A stretch of 64,000 bases of DNA from Cladorrhinum sp. PSN259 (GCA_033725935.1 MU867071.1:54032-118031); one strand, 5' to 3'; shown: positions 23,620 through 34,201, counted from the stretch's first letter. Notes: generated from the sequence alone by a model not told the origin. Made by a program: numbers and translations.

Positions 23620-24549
23620 ATGTCAACAATCTTCACCCCCCGCGACCCCTTACCCCGTCGAACCCCTTCCTCGGCAGCCCTCCACACAAATACAACAACC
23701 CCATCCTCCTCTGCCCGTCCATCCCTCGACATCCAGGGAGGTGGCTCATCCTCCGTGACCACCTCCCCCAATCCCAATTCTTCAAACACAAAACGCAACC
23801 GCGCAGCCCTAAGAGAGTACTACAACCTCCGCGCCACCACCTCCCTCTCCGCTTCACAAACACCAACAATCACGACATCCCCACCGCCACCATCACCAAC
23901 CGTATCTCTCGCAACCCAACCAATAGACCTCCCCACTTTCAACCCGGCCGACTACATAGCCTCGTCCCTCGAATCCTCCTCCCTGTCCGACTTGTTAAGA
24001 CTGTACACCACCATCCTATCCGAAATCAGAGCGCTGGACGCCGAAAAAAAGGCTCTGGTCTACGACAACTACTCCAAGCTGATAACGGCCACGGAAACGA
24101 TCCGCAAGATGCGGAGCACGATGGACCCGCTTAATCCCATGGCCGGAACTCTGGATCTGGTTGTCGAGAGGGTGTACAGTCTTGCTGAAGGACTGAGGGG
24201 GGAGATGAGGGGTTCTCTCTCGGCGGCGCAGAATAAGCAGCAGAAGCCGTCGCCACCAAAAGAAGGAGAGGAAAGTAGAGAGAGAAGAGAAAAGACGCAG
24301 AGGCTGGCCAGGGAGGTGATGAAAGTTCCCGGGCGGGTTAGGAGGCTCGTGGATGAGGGAAAAGAGGAAGAGGCAAAGAGGGAGTGGGAGGTTCCGAGGC
24401 GGTTGTTGGTTTCGTGGAGGGAAAAGGGGGTCGGAGGGGATGAGGTTGGGAGGATTATTGACGAGGTTGATGGGTTATTTGAAACTGGCGATAATAGTAA
24501 TAGGAGTGAGACGGTTAGTGAGGAGGATAAAGGGGAGGAGTTTGCATGA
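23620..24549 (+). CDS. vps51: GARP complex subunit Vps51
   Basis: Small subunit of the GARP tether (Vps51-54) that brings endosome-derived vesicles to the trans-Golgi. One exon, 309 residues from the ATG at 23620. This start is chosen because it has an A-rich context and the open frame further upstream contains only a GTG. Residues 1-60 are Ser/Thr/Pro rich. The signature RAALREYYNLR lies at about 60-70; in yeast this N-terminal region binds the SNARE Tlg1. The Vps51/Vps67 helical region follows, with FNPADYIASSLESSSLSDLL and the coiled-coil-prone stretch ILSEIRALDAEKKALVYDNY. The C-terminal 80 residues are charged. The coding strand switches abruptly from C-rich to G-rich near 24180. Confidence 0.9.
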   Translation: MSTIFTPRDPLPRRTPSSAALHTNTTTPSSSARPSLDIQGGGSSSVTTSPNPNSSNTKRNRAALREYYNLRATTSLSASQTPTITTSPPPPSPTVSLATQPIDLPTFNPADYIASSLESSSLSDLLRLYTTILSEIRALDAEKKALVYDNYSKLITATETIRKMRSTMDPLNPMAGTLDLVVERVYSLAEGLRGEMRGSLSAAQNKQQKPSPPKEGEESRERREKTQRLAREVMKVPGRVRRLVDEGKEEEAKREWEVPRRLLVSWREKGVGGDEVGRIIDEVDGLFETGDNSNRSETVSEEDKGEEFA

Positions 24550-24621
24550 TAACACGTTTTCCAAAGGTCATATCATTTTAATCAGCAAGCCAGCATTGCT
24601 TTTTTTCAATTCTATCCCTCT

Positions 24622-25578
24622 TCAAGGCAAATTCTCTACATCCCAAATCTCAAAAGGATCCGCATCAACCTCGCTAACCAAAACCTCGAGCCCTTCCTCT
24701 CCTTTCAGCTTCTCCTCCAGCTGAGGCTTCAGCACCTCCTTCAGGAACTGTCTCTCAGAGTTTGAGTGGAAAACCATCAAGACGGTCTTCCCCAGCATCG
24801 TGAGCCTCAGAGCAGCATGGTGGCTCATCTCGCCCGTCACAATCAGATCGGCGTCCACCCCAGCCAAAACATCGGCTCCGGAGCCGGCGCACACAGCCAC
24901 GCTCTTGATGACGGTGGGCTTGTCGTCCTTTGGTCGCGCAACCATTACGTATCGCAGTCCTCCGAGCCCCTTGGCGTAGCTTTTGATGAGCTCGTTTAGT
25001 TTGATTTCTTGATCAAATTTTACGAGTCTGCCGTAACCTGATCCTTCGAATCCGGCCGGTAATGCCACGCCAGGAGAAATGGGCTTGGCTACCGAGCGCT
25101 GAGAGCTTGACGACGCAGCAAGAGAAGAAGCCATATCGGCCAGCCAGTCGTTCATTCCGCCCGGCGCGGCGTCAATGGCCGTGTGGGGGGAGTAGACGGC
25201 GATGTTGTGCTGAGCCAGCTGGAGGACGACGCGCTGGTGCGGGTCCGAGAGGGTTATGCTCTTTAGACCGCGGAAGATGAAGGGGTGGTAGGTTATGATC
25301 ACCGAGGCGGAGTGCGAGATTGCTTCGGCGGCGACGGACGGGGTCAGGTCGTTTGTGAGGAGGACTGTTTTTGTTTGAGAGGGGGAAATATTTTCTTGGA
25401 GGAGGCCCACGTTGTCCCAGGCGCGGTCTGCCAGTTCGAGGGGGTAGAGGGACTGCATTGCTTTTACTACCGCCTGGGTGAATGGTGGGGATTGGAGGGC
25501 TGCCATTGTGAATGATCTGGTTGGATGGGATGCTGAGAAGAGTCTTGGTGATCTCAGGAGACGGGAGGCAAAGCTCAT
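24622..25578 (-). CDS. NIF3/DUF34 family protein, probable mitochondrial form
   Basis: Member of the NIF3 (YbgI/DUF34) family, a conserved metal-binding fold of unsettled function. One exon, 318 residues. Family metal-site motifs are present: TYHPFIF, HTAIDAAPGGMNDWLA and TGEMSHHAALR. Two in-frame starts occur. Met1 (25578) precedes an Arg/Ser-rich presequence-like segment (SFASRLLRSPRLFSASH). Met25 (25506) gives the conventional NIF3 N-terminus beginning MAALQSPPF. This could allow mitochondrial and cytosolic forms. The stop is only 72 bp from the vps51 stop in convergent orientation. The start is 260 bp from the BolA gene in divergent orientation. Confidence 0.93.
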   Translation of the reverse strand: MSFASRLLRSPRLFSASHPTRSFTMAALQSPPFTQAVVKAMQSLYPLELADRAWDNVGLLQENISPSQTKTVLLTNDLTPSVAAEAISHSASVIITYHPFIFRGLKSITLSDPHQRVVLQLAQHNIAVYSPHTAIDAAPGGMNDWLADMASSLAASSSSQRSVAKPISPGVALPAGFEGSGYGRLVKFDQEIKLNELIKSYAKGLGGLRYVMVARPKDDKPTVIKSVAVCAGSGADVLAGVDADLIVTGEMSHHAALRLTMLGKTVLMVFHSNSERQFLKEVLKPQLEEKLKGEEGLEVLVSEVDADPFEIWDVENLP

Positions 25579-25838
25579 TTGACAAAATTGAATGAAGTGA
25601 GGGGGTGAGATGTAAGTGAGTGAGTGGTTGTTGTGAGGTGGGGTACTTACTGTATGTATGAAGAGGGCTTGGAGCTAGAACCCCACAATTACACGATCAG
25701 ATTAACATGGACCCGAACCCTTATCAGATCTTTTTGCCAAGCAGACATCGCGGGGCATTTCTTGTTGAGCGCCGACTTGTGAGCACATCATTCATTCTTT
25801 CCCACATTCTTTTGGCTGTAATTACTCGGACAAATACC
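25579..25838. promoter_or_regulatory. Short divergent promoter, NIF3 gene / bolA gene
   Basis: Only 260 bp separate the two start codons, or 128 bp if the upstream in-frame ATG at 25707 of the BolA frame is used. Such a compact spacer suggests a shared bidirectional promoter. A Cys-His box or other named motif is not evident to me. Confidence 0.5.
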
Positions 25839-26304
25839 ATGGCCTCAACATCAATAACGGAAGACTCATTAAGAGCCGCCTTGACCGAGCGTCTCGGGGC
25901 AACCTATGTTGAAGTCCAAGACATGTCAGGTAAATTTTACCCTCCTTCCCTGACGTCATCTTCTGTCTTTTTTTATAGAACCCCGCGGTTCGGCGGTTTG
26001 CGATGCTTGGAGGATTGATGTCTCATACATACACGAGTCACAAGACTAATTTTTGATGACAGGCGGTTGCGGTCAATCATTTACCTCTCTGATAGTTTCG
26101 CCCGACTTTGCGGGCAAGAACTCACTGAAGCGGCATCGGCTCGTCAACGCCGCACTCAAGGCCGAGATTGCATTGATTCATGCGTGGAGCGCCAAATGCC
26201 AAACTCCCGAAGAGTGGGAGAAGGAAAAGGCAGCGACAGGAGGAAACGACGGGCCACCGCTGGATGGAACATCTGATGGGAAGGTTACTGGCGTGAATCA
26301 GTGA
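25839..26304 (+). CDS. BolA family protein (Fra2/BOLA2 type)
   Basis: Small iron-sulfur trafficking protein that partners monothiol glutaredoxins. Exons 25839-25929 and 26063-26304 give 110 residues. The intron has donor GTAAAT and acceptor GACAG, and splits a Gly codon. Family features are TYVEVQDMSGGCGQSFTSLI, with the Cys typical of BOLA2, followed by GKNSLKRHRLVNAALKAEI, which holds the conserved His. A C-terminal extension of about 20 residues is Gly/Asp rich. An in-frame ATG at 25707 would add 44 residues with Arg and Ser and no stop codon between, resembling a mitochondrial presequence. I annotate the internal ATG, which matches the usual family start. Confidence 0.9.
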
Positions 26305-26925
26305 ATTTCAAGTGAGGAGGAATCTGGATTTGGTCAGTATATCTGCAAGGCGTCATGTGGCCTCGTCATTTGTTTTGGTATGCTTTATCTTTTCTTCAAT
26401 ACGAAGAGCGGAAAATATTGCCTCTTTGATTTCTCTGATGCATATCTTTTCCAGCTGCAGACTTTGAAACTTTCCAGATACGGCTCTCGGTCAGGCTGCC
26501 GCGTGTCACACGACTAGGACGGAAAGATATGCAATCCTTCGGTCTGGGATGTTTCAGCCTTCAGAGATACTGTCCCATCTCCATCAACTTCGGCAGGCAA
26601 TCACAGGGCAGAGATACTCTATCCGTCAATAACCGTCTGGAAACAGCCTCACTTTATGCATGACTCGTTCTAGAATTGTCATTTGGCGATTGTATCTTTC
26701 AACCCCACGTTGGCGCCTGTGCCAATTCAATGTTTTGTAATGGAAAATGGTGGGAAGGACGAGGCTGGAGGGAGCCCCGTGTTTGTTGATGACGAATGCA
26801 TCGCCCGGTGGAGGAGTGGGTGTCGCTCAATACATCATGTCTATAGCTGCTCGTTTATTCTTCACATTTTGCCAGGTATTCCATTCACACCTCATCGATC
26901 ATAATCTTCGTCGACTTGGTTCATC
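26305..26925. other. Intergenic region, bolA / CorA-like gene
   Basis: 621 bp between genes in tandem. It holds the 3' UTR of the BolA gene and the promoter of the next gene. Short open frames near 26683-26929 show no recognisable motif. No TATA element is convincing. Confidence 0.5.
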
Positions 26926-29587
26926 ATGAGCAACCCTCGAGTTGAGGACCTTGGCAGGAATGCTGATAATCAGTTTGAACAATACATTAAAAGCCTTCGT
27001 CTTCTTCATGAGGTTCAGGCAACTCCAGGGACACCACGGAGACCAGCAAGCAATGAGTGGCCTGCTTCACCTGCTACATTCCTGAGATCCAACACATTTG
27101 CTCTCAGTCCCGCTATCGAACAACGAACCAGGAGAGCAACCAACGAGTCCCCCAGATCACGTCCGTTTCTCCTACAGGACTCAGATCAAGAAGGCTCCTT
27201 CTTGCCTCTCACTCCACCATCCGTCACACCCGCAAGAAATGCAGAGACCCTTCCGTCATCCGTACTCAAACCTTTGAAGAAAAACACATTCTCTGAGGAT
27301 GATCTCGTCAAGCACATCAAATCGATACCAGAAAGCAGCACAGATACTGTCGCCGCTCTGGCAGACGTGATACAAAAGAGAGACGATCTAGACACGTCGA
27401 ATATCCTCTCCTGTTTTGAACACGGCAAAGAAAGCTACTATAAAAATGCCACCTACCAGTTCTACGAAGTCGACTCAGCCGGTGCCACAGAACAGAAACT
27501 CACCATCCATGCAGGCGCCGGGGAGACGGATCCAGACAACAGAGACACTTCAGTATGGTCTGTCCTCCGCCAAGTGAACGTAACTGGCAACTCGGTAGGC
27601 CGAATCTCGTAAGCCTTTCGTTACCCTCTTGTGTGGCACACTCAATACTCACAATTATTGCAGAATCCTCCAAGAGCCATCCCCCCTGATCCTCGCCGCC
27701 ACACACCTGACCATGTCGGCCCACTTCGACATGGACGAACTTTTGGCTCATCTGGTCTCAACCACAAACAATAAAGGAAAGACCAGAGCGTACACGCTCC
27801 TTCGTTCTATCGAACTCGAACCCTTACGGCAGCGATCATTCTTCTTTGTGTTTAAATATTACACCATAGTAGGCGAGGACTTGCAACCTGCGCCTTGGCA
27901 GCCATTTGATCCGCGACCCCCAGACAGGAAATCACCTGATCATATCGACATTACTGAATGCAGTTCAGTGTTGGCATTAAGTCTGGGCGGAGATCCAATA
28001 GAGAGTACGGAAGTGATTGTGAAACGAAAAAAGAGGACGGGAGTAATGTACGATACGTTCGCGCCTTGGCAGCTGTTGAATATTCAGTACTGCGCGGATG
28101 ATAACCATTCGAGTCGGAGCGAGTTCGAGAAGAAGGTATTTAGGAACGGACCGCATGCGTTTTTGGATGCGCTCTGTGTCGAGTATAGGGACGCCGTGAA
28201 GAGATACATGGGACTCAACGAGATGATTACCAAGTTGATTACTCCTCCGGTATGTTTGTGTATTCACCTTTTCCCTTTACGCAGCCTTGAAGTTTACTGA
28301 AATACGTCGATAGAACCAGTTCATGTTCGACGTCCGCCTCCGCGACAAGCTCCTATTCGAAGACAGCCACTTCACCTACTCCCGCCGGTACTTTTGGGCA
28401 TACAACACCCTGGGCGTTATCAACGAAGGCATCCGCTCCATGAGTACGGCGTACCTCACTACATTCACCAAAGACTTTTGGGCAGGCAAACACCCCACGC
28501 TCTGGCCCATTCACGACCCAAACAGTTTGGACCCTGAATATCTCCAGATCATGGACTCTCTCCGACAGGATTTAGAGTCGGTAGTGGCGGAGCTGAAGTT
28601 GATGTACGACAAGAACGAAGCCACGCGAACCGAGATTAGGAGCTTGCGGGAGCAGCTGTTCAGTGGGAGCAGTGTCAAGGAATCCAGGAGGGCGATCGAG
28701 CAGGGGGATAACATCAAGATACTGACCAGTGTCAGTATGATATTTTTGCCCTTGACTTTTGTTGTCGTGAGTATTTTCTTTTCCTCTTTCTTCCATACAT
28801 TCCTTCATACTGCCAGAACACACACATATACACACACATATACACACACATATACGAGAAACTAATCAGTAAATAATACTTGCAGAGCATATTCAGCATA
28901 ACAACAATAGACATTGAAATCTCGGACCCGCGCTTCGTAATCACCGTCGTGTCGGTCTGCATACCATTTTTTGGACTGATAATGATCCTCCAGGTATGTT
29001 TTTTATTATTTTATTTTTTTACGTTGCAACATACATACATGTTACCTATATATATTTTATTGTTCCTAGATACAGGGGGAAGAATAAAACAAGGGGCTTG
29101 GGGCTTTTGACCTGAAACTACCCATCTAGAATAAAGTCAGTTACTAATTACCCTTTTCAAACAGACAAGAGCATCAATGGTCCTGGTCCGTAAAATCGGG
29201 AGAGCGGTCAACAGGCTTTTTGACTTCTTGCCCAGTTTGAGTTATCATGGCGGCCACAGCGGTGCGGGCGCGGGTGCGACTGGGGGCCTGGACAGGAGGG
29301 GAAATTATCATTACTACGGGCATGGTACCAGCGCTGGGCTGGGGATCAGTTCTGCCGGTACCGGGACATCATCATCGGGGGGGTTGAGAAGGATGCAGCA
29401 GAACGGTGTGTTGCAGGAGAGTAGTAGTAATACTAGGAATAAGAAGGGGTCGTGGTTTGCGAGTTATAACGGGATGAAGTGGTTAAGATGGGATAAGAGA
29501 AAGAGAGTCAAAGGGGACGAAGTGTCAAAGATGGAGGAGGGTGAAGGTCCAGGTCCTTCCGGGTATGAGCATGAGCATGTTAGATAG
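26926..29587 (+). CDS. CorA-like two-TM membrane protein
   Basis: Fungal CorA-like (ZntB/Mg2+-transporter fold) protein of uncertain transport function. Five exons: 26926-27608, 27664-28249, 28314-28766, 28886-28993 and 29165-29587, totalling 750 residues. All introns are GT-AG and keep the frame. Residues 1-120 are Ser/Pro rich. A large cytosolic region follows, then a coiled coil (about 500-545). Two C-terminal membrane segments lie at about 557-580 (TSVSMIFLPLTFVVSIF) and 592-610 (VITVVSVCIPFFGLIMIL), the usual CorA position. The GMN selectivity motif after TM1 is absent: SIFSI stands in its place. The last 140 residues are Gly/Ser-rich and then basic. The length and missing motif suggest a diverged regulator or channel rather than a proven Mg2+ transporter. 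Confidence 0.82.
28818..28855 (+). repeat. ACACACATATAC microsatellite inside an intron
   Basis: Three copies of a 12-nt purine/pyrimidine alternating unit lie in intron 3 of the CorA-like gene (28767-28885), ahead of its acceptor. They account for the larger size of this intron compared with introns 1 and 2. Confidence 0.9.
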
Positions 29588-29890
29588 CTGGGGGGGTTTT
29601 AAAACTTAGCCCACTCTTCCAAAACTCCTCCTCAGTAATAATAATAACTACATCCTCAACCTGATCCTCAAGATTCTCAAAAGTTTTTATTAAAATCCCA
29701 GAGTAAGTGACCATGGATATTTAGATGATGCCCTGAGCTATAAAAGGTGTGTGGAAAGCCACCATAGGACAGGCAGTCGGGCTATCAACAAGAAATATAT
29801 AGTGGCATTTGCCCAACTTTCCTTCTATTAATATCTATGGATATCTAAGACATGATTGACATCCCATAGATCATCCCCCATACCACTGCT
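29588..29890. other. Convergent 3' region, CorA-like gene / ski3
   Basis: 303 bp between two facing stop codons. It is AT-rich and must contain both 3' UTRs. No coding frame is supported. Confidence 0.6.
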
Positions 29891-32800
29891 TTACCCACTA
29901 ACACCCTCCCCCAAGCTCGTCCACCCCTTGACCTCCCAAGGCGCAACCATAACAGCAACCTGCGCATCACCCACTTTCCCAGTCCCCGCAAAAGCCCTCG
30001 CCAACTCCTCAGCACCTAAATCACCTCTCGGTGCGACGCTCTTCAACGCAACCCTCAAAGCCATCTGAGCGGCTCCTTCTCCTTCCTCTTCACCTTCACC
30101 CGCACCCGTGGTAGCGGCCAGCTCTGACCATCCATGAGGCAACCAAGGATGAAACATCACATCGGCCTGAGCCGCTCTCTTCTCCCCTTCTTTCTCCGTA
30201 CCACTCAACGCAGCAATTCCTCTCAACACCTCCCCAACCTCTGCCATCTCCTCACTTGACAAACTGGTCTCTCCGCCTCTTAAATTCTGCAACTCACTAA
30301 CCACAGCCTCAATACTATCCTCATCCCCATCCAACAACGCAATAACACCCAACAGGCAAACCGACCTCACATGTGGTGGGTGTCCACCCTCCGCCGAACT
30401 ATCAATAACACCAAACAGCACATCCCTAGCCTTCTCCCTCGCCTCCGCTTTACCCGTAGCCCACAGAACCTGCGCTAAAACACACGCAACATCCGGATTT
30501 CCATCCGACTCAGTAATAGCAGCCTCAAAAGCCACCACAGCTTCATCAACGCTTTCCAGATAATACTTCCCCAGACCCAGGGTGACATGAGAACTCAGCC
30601 TAACCCTTGTCCTCTCCTCAGCTGTGAGCTCACTCTCTGCCTCCTCGCCCTCCTCGCTCGTACTAAGCTGAATGGCCATCTCCGCAGACTCAATCGCTTG
30701 TTTGTACTTTCCGATAGCCAGGTACCCCCGCGCCAAATCAGCAGTGGCGATGGCAAACCTCTTCAACGTCTCAGCAGACTCTGTCATCTCATAATCCGCC
30801 TCGCAGGCAACGCAAATAGCCTCCAACGTCTCAACAGCTCTATCATGCTCATGCGTCCTCTCCTGGAACAGGGCAGACAAATGCCCATAAGCCAGATCCT
30901 GTGGCCTCAGCCCCTTAATCTGGCTCAGCGCAAGAAGCGGCTGTATCAGCTCAGTAACAGGTATTTCCGAAGCAGCACCCATGATATGATCAAACATCGA
31001 AACAGCATAGTGTCGTCTCGTAGCAAGAGACGAACTCTCCGCAATATCCATAGAATGAACGAACAAACCCCTCGCCTCCTTCTGATCGCCCGTCATCAGA
31101 GAAACCAGTCCCTGACCAAGCCAAGCATGAGCATAATCAGGATCCGCCGACTGCGCTCTCGTAAAGGCATTATTCGCCACCTGCAAATCACCCTGGAGAA
31201 GAGCCAACACTCCCAAGTTCGTCCAAGCATGCGCACCCCTCTCATTAAGATGCAAACTCCTCACAAAGGCATGCTGAGAAACAGCCGGATTGACCGTGCT
31301 CGTGACAACCCCCAGAGCATTCCAGAACTCAGAGTTGCCCGCTTCAAGCTCAATAGCCCTCTTGAAGCACGAAATCGCCGCCTTCAAATACTTTGTTGCT
31401 TTCCTCCTCAACTCAGCAGGCAAACAAGTATGCGCCTGATACTCTGCCCATCCCAGATTATAGTAAGCCACGGCCTGTGCATGCAAATCATTCGCCGACG
31501 CGTGAATAGCGCGCTTGTGAGCAAGAATTGTAGCATGCATAGCCTTGGTTAGCTCAACTGCCGGCTTCTCATCCTGAGGGAAGACACCGCCAGTACTGAC
31601 AACAGTTGTGCCAACTCCATCGACATCCGTCAGGATTTGATACTCCGGCAACGAGTCATCATCCCCAATCAGTTCCCTAACAATATCTGCAGGGAACTCC
31701 GCCAAGCGACCGTGGACGCTCGAAAACAACGAACAAGCATCACCAACCGACCGCCAGAAGTTGAATGTCTCCTTCAACGAAGCCGGAGCCTTTTGAGCAG
31801 CAAACTTTAGCGTCTCAATAGCAAGATCAATAGCCTTGCCAAAGAACCCCCTGTCCAGACTAGTAAGGGCACTATCCAACATAGCCTGCATGAGAGAAAT
31901 CGCGACGCCTTCCTCCTCCGGCCGGTCAGCCATAACGCCCGAATAGAGTTCAATGGCTTCGTCAAAGTCTCCGAGCTCCCGCTTGATCTCGGCAAGAATG
32001 AACTTGGTGAACCAAGAAGCCTCGTTAAGGATTTTGGCATCACCAGCCTCTTCTAGCTTCTGAGCGTTGAGGATGGCTTTAGTGGCAGCAATGTAACGAC
32101 CAGATCCGTGATAACTCTCGCCAAGCCCAATCCAGGAGTTGTAATCGTTGGGTGCCATTCTCAGTGCCGATTGGAAAGATACGATAGCCTTGTGGTAATC
32201 TTGCTTGTTGAGCTCAGCAACACCCAAGGCAGCAAAAGGCCAGCTGATACCCTTGCGCTTGGAGCCGGGTGGAGGCTTGACTTTGCCGGAGTCAACAACT
32301 CTCTGAGCAACAAGTTCGACGCGATCCCAATCGCCATCATCTGCAAATGATCTGGCGAGCCTCTCGGCGGATGTGACTTCGGATGGCGAAAGCTCCACTG
32401 CCTTCTGAAAGCATCTTCGTGCCCTCTTCTTGTCCTTGGCGTAATCGGCATAGTAAATACCCAAACTGGTATAGGCAGGAGCATGATTGAGGTTGTTCTT
32501 CAGAGAGGCGAGGAAATACGAGTATGCGCCGTCGCGGCTCTTCCTGGCTGCTCTTGTAGTGTCGATATTCCAAATGCAGTGGCCGAGACGATATTGAGTT
32601 TGGGCAAGAAGTTCCTTACTCTGCCCTTTCTTCGACAGAAGTGGGATACAAGCATCCAACTCGGCTCTGGCCATGTCAAAGTCACCCTTCAGCGCCTTGA
32701 CCCATGCAGCTTCGGTCTTGACACGAAGGTTGCCGGGATCGCGCAACAAGGCGCGTTCCAAGAAGTCGACAGCTTCATCGTACTCCTCCTCTTCCTCGTA

Positions 32801-34201
32801 AATCAGACCCACACCGATCATGGCAGCAGTTGACGTAGCGTCGTGTGCAAGGACTCCGTCGAACAAGCTCTTGGCCTCTTGGTGATGGCGGGGAGATTGA
32901 TAGAAGACAAGCGCTGTACCGAGATATAAGGAGTATGCATCCTCCGTGTTCCGGAACTCTAGCCCAGTCTTCTTACGTTCTGTCACGACGAACTCGAGGG
33001 CTTTGCGCATGAGTTCGACGTTGGTCTCGTGTTCCTCGAGGTTCTGGTAGTATTCGCCAACCAAGCGGTATGCAAATAAAGAATCCCCGGAACTGATGCC
33101 ATCGGCCATCATCAAAAGCCTGTCCTCCTCGGTAAGGGGAACATATGAAGTTGGGGCGCCACCGCCGTCATCGTCCTCGCTTTCGTCCTCTGTCTCTCCG
33201 TCGGCAGTGGTCGATGTATCTTGTTGTGCCTCGCTGGGAAACGGTGAGATGTCGCTGCTCAGAAAAGCCATAATCACTCTGGTAAGATCGCTATCTGGAA
33301 AGAATGAGCAGTATTGTCTGAGAACGGTGACATCCCATTCTTTGATGTCCTTGTGGTCCTGCCAATTGATGGCAAGCTCCCAGGCAAACCTAAAGGGGTG
33401 TTTGATGATGACCATGTCGTTGGCCAGTTTCCACACATTATCCTTTTCTTGTTGCTTTTGCTCACCAGGGGGCCAAGCAAGTAGTCGATCATGGCAATAT
33501 TTGAGAAGCTTCTCCTCATAAGTACGACGGAGCTCATCATCCGTCAACCAGTTGATGAGTTCTCCGTAGACGTATCCTAGTCTGCTTGAGTGATAGACCT
33601 CCCGCTTTACCTCCAGAGTAACCTCGCTGACTCTGGCACCGATGCGGGTACGTCTCTCGCCGATGAGGGTGTTGATCCGCTTCTTTTCGTCCTCCTCAAC
33701 AATTTTGGCCTGGGTCTCGTATGTCTTGGCTGGATGAGGGACGCGGCCTTCGAGAGCTGGATAGATTGGACTTCCTGGGAGGATCAAGTCGAGCGAGTCC
33801 ACTATTTGTTGACGATCACCTTGGGCGCGGACATGTTCGATGAACTTGTCCACGGTATCCTGGCATTTGTACATCTCATTGGCGTCTCTGTAAATTTCGG
33901 CAAGCTTGAGAGCAGCATGTTGGTATTGCTTGATCTTCTTATTGCCCTGTCGTGTGTAGACCTGGATGAGTCCCTGCCATGCCTGGGCCTCGGTGGGTTT
34001 GATGTTGGTAGCAGCCAAATAAGCTGCCTCTGCTTCATCGTGTTTGTTCTTCTTGTCCAGGGCAAATGCCAGAAAGATATGTGCATGATAGCTCTTGGCG
34101 TCCTTTTCGAGAGTCTCCTTTGCCTTTGCAATTGCATCGTCCCATTTGGACTGTTTGATGAAGTCGTTAGTGGCCTTCAGTAAGGCCTTGGTGCTCGACA
34201 T
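29891..34201 (-). CDS. ski3: Ski complex TPR subunit Ski3
   Basis: Scaffold of the cytoplasmic Ski2-Ski3-Ski8 complex that feeds mRNA to the exosome for 3'-5' decay. A single exon of 1436 residues. The whole protein is built of tetratricopeptide repeats. N-terminal ones are clear (WDDAIAKAKETLEKDAKSYH, then DEAEAAYLAATNIKPTEAQA), and further ones occur in the middle (YHKAIVSFQSALRMAPNDYN, AISCFKRAIELEAGN) and C-terminus. An acidic, low-complexity insert lies at about residues 325-350. Length matches yeast Ski3 (1432 residues). It is head to head with utp22, with 464 bp between the start codons. Confidence 0.95.
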   Translation of the reverse strand: MSSTKALLKATNDFIKQSKWDDAIAKAKETLEKDAKSYHAHIFLAFALDKKNKHDEAEAAYLAATNIKPTEAQAWQGLIQVYTRQGNKKIKQYQHAALKLAEIYRDANEMYKCQDTVDKFIEHVRAQGDRQQIVDSLDLILPGSPIYPALEGRVPHPAKTYETQAKIVEEDEKKRINTLIGERRTRIGARVSEVTLEVKREVYHSSRLGYVYGELINWLTDDELRRTYEEKLLKYCHDRLLAWPPGEQKQQEKDNVWKLANDMVIIKHPFRFAWELAINWQDHKDIKEWDVTVLRQYCSFFPDSDLTRVIMAFLSSDISPFPSEAQQDTSTTADGETEDESEDDDGGGAPTSYVPLTEEDRLLMMADGISSGDSLFAYRLVGEYYQNLEEHETNVELMRKALEFVVTERKKTGLEFRNTEDAYSLYLGTALVFYQSPRHHQEAKSLFDGVLAHDATSTAAMIGVGLIYEEEEEYDEAVDFLERALLRDPGNLRVKTEAAWVKALKGDFDMARAELDACIPLLSKKGQSKELLAQTQYRLGHCIWNIDTTRAARKSRDGAYSYFLASLKNNLNHAPAYTSLGIYYADYAKDKKRARRCFQKAVELSPSEVTSAERLARSFADDGDWDRVELVAQRVVDSGKVKPPPGSKRKGISWPFAALGVAELNKQDYHKAIVSFQSALRMAPNDYNSWIGLGESYHGSGRYIAATKAILNAQKLEEAGDAKILNEASWFTKFILAEIKRELGDFDEAIELYSGVMADRPEEEGVAISLMQAMLDSALTSLDRGFFGKAIDLAIETLKFAAQKAPASLKETFNFWRSVGDACSLFSSVHGRLAEFPADIVRELIGDDDSLPEYQILTDVDGVGTTVVSTGGVFPQDEKPAVELTKAMHATILAHKRAIHASANDLHAQAVAYYNLGWAEYQAHTCLPAELRRKATKYLKAAISCFKRAIELEAGNSEFWNALGVVTSTVNPAVSQHAFVRSLHLNERGAHAWTNLGVLALLQGDLQVANNAFTRAQSADPDYAHAWLGQGLVSLMTGDQKEARGLFVHSMDIAESSSLATRRHYAVSMFDHIMGAASEIPVTELIQPLLALSQIKGLRPQDLAYGHLSALFQERTHEHDRAVETLEAICVACEADYEMTESAETLKRFAIATADLARGYLAIGKYKQAIESAEMAIQLSTSEEGEEAESELTAEERTRVRLSSHVTLGLGKYYLESVDEAVVAFEAAITESDGNPDVACVLAQVLWATGKAEAREKARDVLFGVIDSSAEGGHPPHVRSVCLLGVIALLDGDEDSIEAVVSELQNLRGGETSLSSEEMAEVGEVLRGIAALSGTEKEGEKRAAQADVMFHPWLPHGWSELAATTGAGEGEEEGEGAAQMALRVALKSVAPRGDLGAEELARAFAGTGKVGDAQVAVMVAPWEVKGWTSLGEGVSG

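Noticed and set aside
30587..31552. 321-codon plus-strand frame opposite ski3
   Set aside because: Lies entirely within the TPR coding exon and gives an Arg/Leu-rich product with no motif. A codon-bias shadow.
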